Shown here one piece after another: positions 18,085-26,530 of a DNA stretch of 64,000 nucleotides. A program made the translations under genes and the position numbers. Below the pieces are notes generated by a model. It did not search any database, was not told the DNA's origin, and was given only the letters and a program-made list of their open reading frames with translations. The stretch is taken from the NCBI RefSeq assembly GCF_030409325.1, contig NZ_JAUFPR010000004.1, positions 419,548 to 483,547 on the forward strand. The letters run 5' to 3'. Each line of letters starts with the position of its first letter. Within the stretch, counting starts at the first letter, position 1. The stretch is from Mucilaginibacter aquaedulcis. GTDB taxonomy: Bacteria > Bacteroidota > Bacteroidia > Sphingobacteriales > Sphingobacteriaceae.

Positions 18085-19416
18085 ATGATCACTACCGAGC
18101 AACTTTACCAGCTATATCTGCAACACCCAATCATCAGTACCGACACCCGCAAAATTGCACCGGGCAGCTTGTTTTTTGCTTTAAAAGGCGACAAGTTTGA
18201 TGCTAATACTTTTGCACAAAAAGCCATTGAAGCCGGTGCAGCCTATGCCGTAATTGATAACCCTGATTATCAATTGGGCGATCAGTACCTTCTGGTAGAT
18301 GACGTTTTAAGCACACTGCAGGATCTGGCCCGCTATCATCGCCGTCAGTTAAACATTCCTGTTATTGGGCTTACCGGCACCAACGGTAAAACCACAACCA
18401 AAGAGCTGATCAACGCTGTATTATCGCAGCATTTTAAAACCCAGGCCACACAAGGCAATTTAAATAACCATATTGGTGTGCCGCTTACTATACTAACTAT
18501 TGACAATACTCATAAAGCAGCAGTTATTGAAATGGGCGCCAATCATCAAAAAGAAATTGAGTTGCTGTGCAGTATCTCCCAGCCATCGCATGGTATGATC
18601 ACCAACGTAGGTAAAGCGCATTTAGAGGGATTTGGGGGAGTTGAGGGTGTAAAAAAAGGAAAGGGAGAACTCTACGATTACCTGCAGAATGCCGAAGACC
18701 AGCCTGTTGCTTTTGTAAATGGAGATGATACCACTTTACTAGAAATGGCCAACGCCAGAAAATTGCCTAAAGTGGTTTATTACGGCAGTGATATAAACAG
18801 AACCCTTATTAGCGGTCAAATTATAGAAAACGCGCCTTTGCTTACCGTACAATGGAGTAACAATAAAACCGGAGATAAGCACACGACAAAAACACAGCTC
18901 ACCGGCGCTTACAACCTAAATAATATATTAGCAGCAATCAGTATTGGCACCTACCTTGGTGTAACCGCTGCTGAGATCAATGCAGGGATTGAAGGCTATC
19001 AGCCTAAAAACAACCGTTCGCAAATTGTAAAAACGGAAACCAACACCCTTATTTGCGATTACTACAATGCCAACCCCAGCAGTATGGCCGTGGCTATTGA
19101 AAATATAGGTAAGATAGATGCAAAACGTAAAGTGCTCATTTTAGGCGACATGTTTGAAATGGGTGAGGAATCGGCAGCGGAGCATGCAAGTGTTATCCAA
19201 AAAGCCCTGAATACTCCTGTGGATGAACGCATTTTTATTGGGAAAGATTTTGAAAGTCAACAACCCAAAAGCGGTGAAAGTAAACAGACTGCGACCTTCT
19301 ATGCTACTGCCGAAGATGCCATTGCCGGATTAAAAGCAAGTCCTATTAAAAACTCCACCATCCTCATTAAAGGTTCACGCGGAATGGCTTTGGAACGTTT
19401 GGTAGAATTATTTTAG
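18085..19416 (+). CDS. murF: UDP-N-acetylmuramoyl-tripeptide--D-alanyl-D-alanine ligase
   Basis: Cytoplasmic Mur ligase that adds D-Ala-D-Ala to UDP-MurNAc-tripeptide, the last cytoplasmic step before lipid I. Length 443 residues is typical. The N-terminal domain contains STDTRKIAPGSLFFALKG, which binds the uridine nucleotide. The ATP-binding P-loop LTGTNGKTTT is at 96-105; GNLNNHIGVPLTIL and the carbamylated-Lys/magnesium region (EMGANHQKEI, THVGKAHLEGFG-like) follow. The C-terminal domain has ILGDMFEMGEES. It stands alone, away from the dcw cluster, as is common for murF in Bacteroidota. Its stop codon overlaps the convergent FAD oxidoreductase gene by 4 bp. Confidence 0.97.
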   Translation: MITTEQLYQLYLQHPIISTDTRKIAPGSLFFALKGDKFDANTFAQKAIEAGAAYAVIDNPDYQLGDQYLLVDDVLSTLQDLARYHRRQLNIPVIGLTGTNGKTTTKELINAVLSQHFKTQATQGNLNNHIGVPLTILTIDNTHKAAVIEMGANHQKEIELLCSISQPSHGMITNVGKAHLEGFGGVEGVKKGKGELYDYLQNAEDQPVAFVNGDDTTLLEMANARKLPKVVYYGSDINRTLISGQIIENAPLLTVQWSNNKTGDKHTTKTQLTGAYNLNNILAAISIGTYLGVTAAEINAGIEGYQPKNNRSQIVKTETNTLICDYYNANPSSMAVAIENIGKIDAKRKVLILGDMFEMGEESAAEHASVIQKALNTPVDERIFIGKDFESQQPKSGESKQTATFYATAEDAIAGLKASPIKNSTILIKGSRGMALERLVELF

Positions 19417-20552
19417 TTATTTAGCACGAGCTCCGCTACTTCTTCACCAACCAAACTGCCCATGGCTACACCCATGCCATTACACCGTACCGCGCAAAAT
19501 ACATTGGGCTGTACTTGTTTTACTATGGGTGTAATTTCGTCACCAAAGCCCATGATGCCGCTCCACCAGTAATCTATTTCGGCATTTTGGCCGGGTAGTA
19601 TAACTTCATTAAGATAGCTAATCAACTTATCTTGAACGGTATCGGTATGGCCAAAGTCCCAGGTTTCTTCGGCTTTGTAATCCAGATTACGCCCTCCGCC
19701 AAAAAGCACCCTGTTATCAATATTTCTGAAATAATAATAGCCCTCATCAAAATGGTATGTACCCTTTAATTTTAATCCAGGTATAGGTTTAGTGACCAGT
19801 ACCTGCCCCCTTCCAGGAATCACCTTTAACTCGGGATAAAGCTGATCAGCAAAAGCATTGGTAGCCAGGATCACTTTACCAGCTTTAAAATTTCCTTGCG
19901 AAGTATGGAGGGTAATATTGTTTTCTTCATTTTTTATCTCAGAAACAGCACAGTTATTAAGCACTAATACTCCTGCATCGTATACCTTATATAATAGCGT
20001 GCGCATCATTTTACCGGTATGTATTTGGCCCTCATAGGGGTTGTATATAATACTGCCTACGTTTTTAAAGCCAAAGTCGGCAATTTTAGCATTGGCTACT
20101 GCATAAATGTCAGCTTTACCTATGGCTTGTTCTAATAATTTATTAAGATGATCTATCTGACCGATACAGGTTTCAGCATCTTCAAGCTCATCCTGCATAA
20201 ACAGCTCATGACCACCATGCTGGTAATATTCAATATTTTCATCACCAAGGTTTTCCCTCAACCTTTGCAAGCCCAGCCATTTATAGGCAACAAGGTTCAT
20301 CGCTTCCTCTTCTGACGATTGATTTATTGCCGAAATTTGTTCGGAAACTGTACCAAAACACGCGAAACCAGCGTTTTTAGTACTGGCGCCTGATGGTAAA
20401 AAGCCCCGCTCCAAAACTAAAACCTTAAGGTTTGGCTGTTGCTTTTTAAGATGCAGGGCTGCGCTTAGGCCAACCAGACCACTGCCAATAATGATCACAT
20501 CGGCATGGTCAATAAAGGCGGTGTGTTCCCAATAGGAAAATGAAGGTTCCAT
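19413..20552 (-). CDS. FAD-dependent oxidoreductase (D-amino-acid-oxidase-like fold)
   Basis: Flavoprotein of the DAO family (PF01266), 379 residues from the chosen start. The dinucleotide-binding motif is IIGSGLVGLSAA, followed by the second conserved stretch PSGASTKNAGFACFG, and the C-terminal FAD contact region GIMGFGDEITPIVKQV...RCNGMGVAMGS. These features match the branch of small FAD oxidases that act on amines or amino acids; substrate not known. A start 13 codons upstream (20591) exists but MEPSFSYWEHTAF is the family-like N-terminus, so 20552 is preferred. The gene converges on murF with a 4-bp overlap of coding ends, leaving no room for a terminator. Confidence 0.9.
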   Translation of the reverse strand: MEPSFSYWEHTAFIDHADVIIIGSGLVGLSAALHLKKQQPNLKVLVLERGFLPSGASTKNAGFACFGTVSEQISAINQSSEEEAMNLVAYKWLGLQRLRENLGDENIEYYQHGGHELFMQDELEDAETCIGQIDHLNKLLEQAIGKADIYAVANAKIADFGFKNVGSIIYNPYEGQIHTGKMMRTLLYKVYDAGVLVLNNCAVSEIKNEENNITLHTSQGNFKAGKVILATNAFADQLYPELKVIPGRGQVLVTKPIPGLKLKGTYHFDEGYYYFRNIDNRVLFGGGRNLDYKAEETWDFGHTDTVQDKLISYLNEVILPGQNAEIDYWWSGIMGFGDEITPIVKQVQPNVFCAVRCNGMGVAMGSLVGEEVAELVLNN

Positions 20553-20731
20553 ATAAATCAAATGTAGAGATTGCGAATTATTAGCTAACAATAAAAAAAG
20601 CCAGAACGAGAAATTGTTGTGTAAAATCCAGTTATTTTTAACACAATTTCATGCATTTTAACTTAAATCGGAATACTTTTTGAACAGGGATTGATACGTT
20701 CATAAACAATTTAACAAATATCACTACCAAA

Positions 20732-21460
20732 ATGAATCACTTATCGTTAATTACGGGATATATAGGTTACAACTCTGCATGGTTCCTGATGATTGCAGTT
20801 GCCCTGGTAAGTTTTATAGTACAGTGGCGGTTCAGAAGTAAATTCAAACAATACTCAGAAATAGCGCTGCTCTCCGGTCTGTCGGGCCAGGAAGTGGCTG
20901 TGAAAATGCTGCGCGCCCATGGCATATTTGATGTGCAGGTACTCTCTGCTGAGGGGCAGCTTACCGACCACTATAACCCCGAAACAAAAACAGTTAATTT
21001 AAGTCCTGATGTATATCATAGCCGCAGCATAGCAGCTGCCGCCGTTGCCGCGCACGAGTGCGGGCATGCCGTACAGCATGCGCAGGCTTATGGATGGTTG
21101 AGTTTCCGCTCGGCAATGGTGCCGATTATCAATGTAGCCTCTACCCTAACCCAGTGGACGCTATTTATTGGCATTATGCTGTTGTTTTTTACTAACAATC
21201 CATTCGTATTAGCTATTGGCGTGGCGGCTCTTGCGTTGGTTACTTTTTTTAGTTTTATAACACTTCCTGTTGAGTTTGATGCCAGCCGAAGGGCGCTGGC
21301 ATGGCTTGATAATAACTACAGCATTATGCAAACCACCCAGGAGCATGAACAAGCCAAAGACGCCTTATGGTGGGCAGCCATGACCTACGTTGTTGCCGCT
21401 TTGAGCGCATTGGCTACACTGGTTTATTATGCTTCGTTCTTGTTTAACAGGCGAAACTGA
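20732..21460 (+). CDS. YugP-type membrane zinc metallopeptidase
   Basis: Integral membrane peptidase of 242 residues (PF04298, Zn-dependent protease 2). A membrane helix is at 15-32; the zinc-binding HExxH motif is HECGH at 108-112 in AAAAVAAHECGHAVQHAQ; two more helices follow (about 135-175) and a C-terminal helix (about 215-235). FDASRRALAWLD after the second hairpin is the conserved third-ligand region. Family members are poorly characterised membrane proteases. Ends at a strong terminator convergent with apaG. Confidence 0.93.
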   Translation: MNHLSLITGYIGYNSAWFLMIAVALVSFIVQWRFRSKFKQYSEIALLSGLSGQEVAVKMLRAHGIFDVQVLSAEGQLTDHYNPETKTVNLSPDVYHSRSIAAAAVAAHECGHAVQHAQAYGWLSFRSAMVPIINVASTLTQWTLFIGIMLLFFTNNPFVLAIGVAALALVTFFSFITLPVEFDASRRALAWLDNNYSIMQTTQEHEQAKDALWWAAMTYVVAALSALATLVYYASFLFNRRN

Positions 21461-21466
21461 TTGATA

Positions 21467-21591
21467 GAAACAAGGGGTTAGAGTCAAGAAACAGGACCAT
21501 AGTTTATTATTAAAAGCAAAAGCCCTGATAGGTTAACCTATCAGGGCTTTTATATATTTTTTCTTAATTCTTGCCTCTAATCTCTTGTTTC
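21467..21591. repeat. Inverted repeat of GAAACAAG/AGTCAAGAA words around a terminator (family D)
   Basis: Arms 21467-21490 and 21568-21591 match at 21 of 24 positions in inverted orientation. The core words are GAAACAAG, TTAGAG and CAAGAA. A perfect terminator palindrome sits between the arms. Confidence 0.65.
21518..21560. terminator. Bidirectional terminator, yugP-like gene / apaG
   Basis: Perfect palindrome at 21518-21551 with the half-site AAAAGCCCTGATAGGTT, then TATATATTTTTTC. Serves the two convergent genes. Confidence 0.93.
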
Positions 21592-21602
21592 TCAAATAAT
21601 GC

Positions 21603-21989
21603 TTAGTTCATCCTATAAGGTGCAATCAGATAAAATTCGGGGATCTGTACGTTGAAACTGGCATTATCAAGCAGGCGGGTCATCTGGTACTCACCTTTCA
21701 TGCTGCCCATATCTGTTTTCAGGTTACAGCCAGATACATATTCATGAGCATGGCCCGGTTCAATAACCGGCTGCTGGCCCACTACACCTTCGCCTTCCAC
21801 TTCGCGTTTTGCACCATTTGAATCAAAAATATACCAATGCCTGCTAATAAGTTGTATTGCGTAATTGCTCATATTTTCGATGTTTACCTTGTATGCAAAC
21901 ATGAAATGGTCATTGGCCGGATTTGAGTATTCTGGCTGATATATGGTTTCTATGGAAACCTTAACGCCCTCTGTTATAGTGGTAACCAT
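21603..21989 (-). CDS. apaG: ApaG domain protein
   Basis: Single-domain protein of 128 residues, the standard ApaG length (PF04379, fibronectin-like beta sandwich). Diagnostic stretches are FAYKVNIENMSNYAIQLISRHWYIFDSNG, EGVVGQQPVIEPGHAHEYVSGC and GSMKGEYQM. In enterobacteria apaG is linked to cobalt/magnesium resistance; the molecular activity is not settled. The gene lies 47 bp downstream of dusB on the same strand and has its own -7 box at 22012-22019. Confidence 0.95.
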   Translation of the reverse strand: MVTTITEGVKVSIETIYQPEYSNPANDHFMFAYKVNIENMSNYAIQLISRHWYIFDSNGAKREVEGEGVVGQQPVIEPGHAHEYVSGCNLKTDMGSMKGEYQMTRLLDNASFNVQIPEFYLIAPYRMN

Positions 21990-22011
21990 GCGAATTGTCT
22001 CTGTTAAATTT

Positions 22012-22019
22012 CAAATATA
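22012..22019 (-). promoter_or_regulatory. Probable apaG -7 element
   Basis: Minus strand TATATTTG, an exact TAnnTTTG match, 22 bp upstream of the apaG ATG. No TTG at the ideal distance, so the promoter is only half supported. Confidence 0.4.
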
Positions 22020-22036
22020 AAGTATCTGAACAAATA

Positions 22037-23029
22037 TTACGCCATCTCAATGGCATATTTTTCATCAATTTCTGCCAAAATTTCGTACAATTCTTCCAGT
22101 GTGCCCGCAGTTACCAAACGCATGCGGTATTCTTTAAAGTGATCTATTCCCTTAAAATAGTTGGAGTAATGCCTGCGCATTTCAAAAATACCGGTTTTAG
22201 GCCCTTTCCATTCTATTGATTTTTGCAGGTGCGCGGTACACGCGGCAATACGCTCGGTAACGATTGGTTTTTCAAGGTATTCGCCGGTTGCAAAAAAATG
22301 TTTGATCTCGCGGAAGATCCAGGGATAACCTATGGCGGCACGGCCGATCATCATGCCATCAACACCATATTCCAGGCGCCAGTTGGCTGCTTTTTCGGGC
22401 GAATCGATATCTCCGTTACCAAAAATAGGTATTTTGATGCGAGGGTTCTTTTTGATATCACGTATCAGCGACCAATCGGCCACTCCCTTATACATTTGGG
22501 CTCGTGTACGGCCATGTATGGTAAGTGCCTTTATGCCTACATCCTGTAGGCGTTCGGCTACTTCATAAACATTTTTGGTGCTATCATCCCAGCCCAGGCG
22601 CGTTTTTACGGTTACCGGAAGGTGAGTTGCATTAACCACAGCCTTAGTCATTGCCACCATTTTATCAATATCCTGTAAAAGGCTTGCACCGGCACCGCGG
22701 CAGGCCACCTGTTTTACAGGGCAGCCATAATTAATATCCATGAGGTCGGGGCCGGCAAGTGAAGCTATTTCGGTAGCCTCACGCATGTGGTCAATATCGC
22801 TGCCAAAAATCTGGATGCCTATCGGGCGTTCGTATTCAAACACATCCAGCTTTTTACGACTTTTGGCTGCATCACGTATCAATCCCTCAGACGAGATGAA
22901 CTCTGTGTACATCATATCCGCGCCGTTTTGCTTGCACACATAACGGAAGGGAGGATCGCTCACATCTTCCATTGGAGCCAGCAACAGCGGGAACTCTCCT
23001 AAATCAATATTTCCTATTTGTACAGACAT
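22037..23029 (-). CDS. dusB: tRNA-dihydrouridine synthase B
   Basis: FMN-dependent enzyme that reduces uridine to dihydrouridine in the tRNA D-loop. 330 residues, normal for the family. The FMN-binding start LLLAPMEDVSDPPFR, the catalytic cysteine region DINYGCPVKQVACRGAGASLLQD, the phosphate-binding VKTRLGWDD, and LTIHGRTRAQMYKG are all present, as are GNGDIDSPE and DGMMIGRAAIG. The start MSVQIGNIDLG at 23029 fits the family and lies 17 bp downstream of a -7 box. Confidence 0.96.
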   Translation of the reverse strand: MSVQIGNIDLGEFPLLLAPMEDVSDPPFRYVCKQNGADMMYTEFISSEGLIRDAAKSRKKLDVFEYERPIGIQIFGSDIDHMREATEIASLAGPDLMDINYGCPVKQVACRGAGASLLQDIDKMVAMTKAVVNATHLPVTVKTRLGWDDSTKNVYEVAERLQDVGIKALTIHGRTRAQMYKGVADWSLIRDIKKNPRIKIPIFGNGDIDSPEKAANWRLEYGVDGMMIGRAAIGYPWIFREIKHFFATGEYLEKPIVTERIAACTAHLQKSIEWKGPKTGIFEMRRHYSNYFKGIDHFKEYRMRLVTAGTLEELYEILAEIDEKYAIEMA

Positions 23030-23046
23030 GCTTATCTTTAGGCCTG

Positions 23047-23054
23047 CAAAAATA
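23047..23054 (-). promoter_or_regulatory. Probable dusB -7 element
   Basis: Minus strand TATTTTTG, exact TAnnTTTG match 17 bp upstream of the dusB start. The -33 element is not clear. Confidence 0.45.
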
Positions 23055-23069
23055 CGAATTTTACATCAA

Positions 23070-24014
23070 ATGATAAAAGAGCCCTACAAGGAATTAAAAC
23101 CCAATCAATTAAACATTACCCCACTGTTACAATTGGTTATCATATTTTTTTCGATATTTTTTGTTTGCATTATTGGCTTTTTCATTGCCCAGGGAATCAT
23201 TACACTGCTATACGGTTCACAAACCGCCGCTGATGTATCCAGCTTTAATTTAACAAACCCGCATGTAAAAAGCGGTTTATGGATATTACAAATCGTTAGC
23301 ACCACTTTACCATTATTTATTGTGCCCGTAGTTTTTGCACGTTTTATAGCCCGCGATACACCTGACTATTTAAAAACTAATTTTAATTTCCCATCTATTT
23401 TATTCCTGCTGGTGTTTTCCATTATGTTGTTTTCATCACCGGTTATGGAGGTATTAGTTAATATCAATCAAAAACTAAGTCTCCCCACGCCGTTAAAAAC
23501 AGTTGAAGATTTGATGCGCCTGATGGAGCAGCAGGCCCAGAAAGCCACAGATGCCATGCTAAGTATGAAAACCTTTGGCGACATGCTTTTTGCATTGCTG
23601 GTTGTGGCCCTGTTAACCGCCATTGCCGAGGAGTTTTTATTTAGAGGCTGTGTACAAACTATTTTAGTAAAATGGACCCATAACGCGCATGCGGCTATCT
23701 GGATCACGGCTATATTGTTCAGCGCTTTTCATCTCGAATTCTTTTCCTTTTTACCAAGGGTAGCTTTGGGGGTGTTTTTTGGCTATTTTGTAGTGTGGAG
23801 CGGCAGCATCTGGACCAGTGTTTGGGCACATTTTTTAAACAACGGCTCGGCAGTGGTAATCACCTACCTTTATCACCATAAACAGATTAGCTTAAGTCCT
23901 GATGATCAGCATGTATTTAATTATAGCAGCTATGCTTTTAGCTTAATAATTATTTTAATTTTGCTTTATATATACAGGAATATTGCACTCAAAAGGCCCA
24001 TGTTTGATTTTTAA
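23070..24014 (+). CDS. CPBP family intramembrane glutamic endopeptidase
   Basis: Polytopic membrane protease (CAAX/Abi family, PF02517), 314 residues. The catalytic motif EExxxR is Glu187-Glu188...Arg192 in AEEFLFRG, the His motif is FSAFHLEF near 221, and HFLNN supplies the final conserved His/Asn. About eight hydrophobic segments. An upstream in-frame start at 23028 would overlap the dusB start and add a non-conserved peptide, so ATG 23070 is preferred. First gene of a tight run with DUF2007 (1-bp overlap), cdsA and psd, suggesting a membrane-biogenesis setting. Confidence 0.9.
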   Translation: MIKEPYKELKPNQLNITPLLQLVIIFFSIFFVCIIGFFIAQGIITLLYGSQTAADVSSFNLTNPHVKSGLWILQIVSTTLPLFIVPVVFARFIARDTPDYLKTNFNFPSILFLLVFSIMLFSSPVMEVLVNINQKLSLPTPLKTVEDLMRLMEQQAQKATDAMLSMKTFGDMLFALLVVALLTAIAEEFLFRGCVQTILVKWTHNAHAAIWITAILFSAFHLEFFSFLPRVALGVFFGYFVVWSGSIWTSVWAHFLNNGSAVVITYLYHHKQISLSPDDQHVFNYSSYAFSLIIILILLYIYRNIALKRPMFDF

Positions 24015-24226
24015 TGGAAAAAGGCTGGATCAAATTCTTTACGTCGTCCAATTTTTATCAGTCAGAAATTGTGAAGCAAGTGCTTACAGGGCATCATATT
24101 GATACAGTTTTACTAAATAAGCAAGATTCATCGCACAAGGCTTTCGGCGATATTGAAGTATATATTCACCAGGAGGATTTTAGCAAAGCCATTGAGATCA
24201 TGATCCTCAATCAAATTAATTTATGA
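24014..24226 (+). CDS. DUF2007 domain protein (putative signal-transducing small protein)
   Basis: 70-residue soluble protein with the DUF2007 pattern: an N-terminal beta strand WIKFFTSSNFYQSEIVKQVL, then DTVLLNKQDSS and the IEVYIHQEDFSKAIEIM helix. Family members resemble small PII-like or ACT-like folds and are of unknown function. Its ATG overlaps the stop of the CPBP gene by one base and its stop overlaps the cdsA ATG by four bases, so the three genes are translationally coupled. Confidence 0.85.
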   Translation: MEKGWIKFFTSSNFYQSEIVKQVLTGHHIDTVLLNKQDSSHKAFGDIEVYIHQEDFSKAIEIMILNQINL

Positions 24227-25023
24227 AAGTACGCGCCATTACCGGCTTCTTTTTTGTTATTGTAATGCTTGGCTCAGTTTTACTGGGCTCCTATGTATTT
24301 AGTGTATTTTACCTCGTATTAACCTCGTTTTGCCTGTTTGAGTTTTACAAACTGGTGCGCGAGGGAGGTTTTAAACCCAGCCTTGAAAGCGGCCTCATTA
24401 ACGGTTTTTTAGTATTCCTTTTTTTTGCGGTACAATGTTACTTCCCCGCGTGGAGATACATATTTTTTCTGCCGGTAACTTTAAGCGCTGTTTATATCCA
24501 GGAACTTTATAAAAACAAACCAGCCCCTTTCAGTAACCTCGGTTATACTTTTTTGGGAATATTTTTGGCAGTAGTGCCTTTCTTATTCTTCCACGCTATG
24601 GCTTTTATAAATGGCAATTTTAATTTTCATTTGCCATTGGGTTTCCTGGTAATGCTCTGGAGCAATGACACCGGCGCTTATTTAGCCGGGCGCGCCTTTG
24701 GCTGTACCAAGCTGTTTGAACGCCATTCGCCTAAAAAAACATGGGAAGGCTTTTTTGGAGGCGTTATCATCAGTGCTGTTGCAGGAGCCATATTCAGTCA
24801 TTATTATCATGAACTCAGCTGGAAACAATGGGTAAGTATAGCTGTTTTAATATCGTGCTTTGGCACCATGGGCGATCTGGTTGAATCAATGTTCAAACGC
24901 AGCATCAACGTGAAAGACAGTGGAGGCATACTACCAGGACATGGTGGCCTTCTTGACCGGTTTGACGGACTGTTATTAGCCGCTCCTGTTGTTTACGCAT
25001 ACCTATACTTCATTTCAAATTAG
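24223..25023 (+). CDS. cdsA: Phosphatidate cytidylyltransferase
   Basis: Integral membrane enzyme making CDP-diacylglycerol from phosphatidic acid and CTP, the branch point for phospholipids. 266 residues, about eight membrane helices. The CdsA signature near the C-terminus is KDSGGILPGHGGLLDRFDG with the conserved Asp/Arg pair; SNDTGAYLAGRAFG and FERHSPKKTWEGFFGG are the other conserved blocks. Overlaps DUF2007 by ATGA and is followed 27 bp later by psd, so two steps of phosphatidylethanolamine synthesis are coupled; the middle enzyme (PssA) is not in the window. Confidence 0.96.
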   Translation: MKVRAITGFFFVIVMLGSVLLGSYVFSVFYLVLTSFCLFEFYKLVREGGFKPSLESGLINGFLVFLFFAVQCYFPAWRYIFFLPVTLSAVYIQELYKNKPAPFSNLGYTFLGIFLAVVPFLFFHAMAFINGNFNFHLPLGFLVMLWSNDTGAYLAGRAFGCTKLFERHSPKKTWEGFFGGVIISAVAGAIFSHYYHELSWKQWVSIAVLISCFGTMGDLVESMFKRSINVKDSGGILPGHGGLLDRFDGLLLAAPVVYAYLYFISN

Positions 25024-25050
25024 TAGTTTTGTAATAAATCATCTATAAAT

Positions 25051-25956
25051 ATGACTTTTCATAAAGAAGGATATACCTCACTGGCGCTAACTATATTGTT
25101 CCTGATGGTATTAAATGCCTTAATACAGTTTTATCTTCCACAGGCGCATACGCTAAAATGGATAGTTTACATTTTTTCGTTCATGTTTCTGGCGGTTATC
25201 GTGCAGTTTTTCCGCAGTCCATTCTTTCACGTTAATACTGATGAAACAACTGTTTTATGCCCTGCAGACGGCAAGGTGGTAGTAATTGAAGAAACCGAGG
25301 AAACCGAATATTTAAAAGATAAACGTATCCAGTTATCGGTATTCATGTCGCCGGTAAACGTACACGTAAATCGCAACCCTGTAGCCGGCGTGGTAAGCTA
25401 TTTTAAATATCACAAGGGCAAATACCTGGTGGCTTGGCACCCAAAATCATCAACAGAAAACGAGCGTACCACCATCTGTGTGCAAAACAGCGAGGGAGTT
25501 TCTGTACTTTTCAGGCAGATAGCTGGCGCACTGGCCCGCCGTATTGTGTGGTATGTAAAAGAAGGCGACATTGTTGAACAAGGACAGCAGTTTGGCTTTA
25601 TTAAATTTGGCTCGAGGGTGGATGTGTTTTTACCACTGGGTTCAAAAATATTGGTAAACATTGGCGATGTAGTAAAAGGTGGCCGCACTTTGCTTGCCGA
25701 GCTACCGAGCGCTTCAACAGCTGCCGCTACAGAAACTGCTGCAATCAAACCTATATCCATGGAGAGCCTTACTACTCCCACACCTCACGCCCAGCCTACG
25801 GTTGATGAAGAACCAACCATCATTGAAAATGAAGGGCATCAACAAGAGCTACCACTGGTAATTGATCATCCTAAAGCAGAAGCGCCTGAAAAAAAGGCGG
25901 CTAAAAAACCTGCTGCTACCAAAGCGGTAAAATCAAAAGATAAGAAAGAAGAATAA
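25051..25956 (+). CDS. psd: Phosphatidylserine decarboxylase family protein with long C-terminal tail
   Basis: Pyruvoyl-dependent decarboxylase converting phosphatidylserine to phosphatidylethanolamine. The enzyme core is about 225 residues: two N-terminal membrane segments (8-50), ADGKVVVIEE, VFMSPVNVHVNRNPV, and the self-cleavage region GFIKFGSRVDVFLP, where Ser of the GS pair becomes the pyruvoyl group. It is the short Psd type used by Bacteroidota. Odd point: residues from about 232 to 301 form a Thr/Ala/Pro-rich then Lys/Glu-rich tail (EKKAAKKPAATKAVKSKDKKEE) that is not part of the catalytic domain. Ends at a terminator 25 bp later. Confidence 0.93.
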   Translation: MTFHKEGYTSLALTILFLMVLNALIQFYLPQAHTLKWIVYIFSFMFLAVIVQFFRSPFFHVNTDETTVLCPADGKVVVIEETEETEYLKDKRIQLSVFMSPVNVHVNRNPVAGVVSYFKYHKGKYLVAWHPKSSTENERTTICVQNSEGVSVLFRQIAGALARRIVWYVKEGDIVEQGQQFGFIKFGSRVDVFLPLGSKILVNIGDVVKGGRTLLAELPSASTAAATETAAIKPISMESLTTPTPHAQPTVDEEPTIIENEGHQQELPLVIDHPKAEAPEKKAAKKPAATKAVKSKDKKEE

Positions 25957-25980
25957 TTCTTTAGCTAAATTATATATTGA

Positions 25981-26017
25981 AAAGAGCTGGTTATTATCAA
26001 CCGGCTCTTTTTGTTTT
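25981..26017 (+). terminator. Terminator of the CPBP-DUF2007-cdsA-psd operon
   Basis: Stem AAAGAGCTGGTT / AACCGGCTCTTT with one G-T pair, loop of 6 or so, then TTGTTTT. Confidence 0.9.
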
Positions 26018-26450
26018 AAGGAATCCCCTAGGGAGCCAAAGATCTCATTATTGAATATCTATAAACAGGATACCCCAATAAGGTATTAAGCAGCTATACA
26101 ATTTCAGTAACCGGCCTGTGCAGTTATCAACAACCGAAATCAATCGTGTATAAAAAGATAAAACCTCAGCGGAGCACAATTTAACATCAATCCGCAAATT
26201 AGGATTACGGGCACAGCATGACACTATCTGCTTTACTGAGCGAATAATATATATTTACGTAAGATGACTTACTGGCAGTTAGATATTGAGGAGGCAACAA
26301 TGGCCACTCTCATACAAAGATCGACTATAGCAATACATAATGCTAATCACCCTTTGCTAAGCTTGGAATAATTAATCACTAAAGCACATTCGCTTAATAG
26401 TATCGAAAACTGATGGGGAGAGAAAACTACCTGAACTTAATTTTAGTCAT
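26018..26450. other. Gene-free stretch between psd and rplS
   Basis: About 430 bp in which no known gene is recognised. The only frame with any promise is 26264-26371 on the plus strand (35 codons from ATG, with GAGGAGG ahead of an internal ATG at 26300); it has no recognisable family. Codon-like periodicity is weak. This may be decayed coding DNA or a regulatory region. Confidence 0.4.
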
Positions 26451-26487
26451 AAAAAATACCTTCCCGAAATAAATTCCAGAAAGGTCT
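26451..26487 (-). terminator. Probable rplS terminator
   Basis: On the minus strand an imperfect stem ACCTTTCTGGAA / TTTCGGGAAGGT is followed by ATTTTTT. It lies 44 bp after the rplS stop. The stem has a bulge, so it is weaker than the others. Confidence 0.55.
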
Positions 26488-26530
26488 TTTAAATATCAAG
26501 TAGTTACCTGTTAAAAACAGGAACGGATAA

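Noticed and set aside
26264..26371. 35-codon plus-strand frame in the gap before rplS
   Set aside because: No recognisable family and too short to support without conservation or expression data; mentioned only as a possibility.
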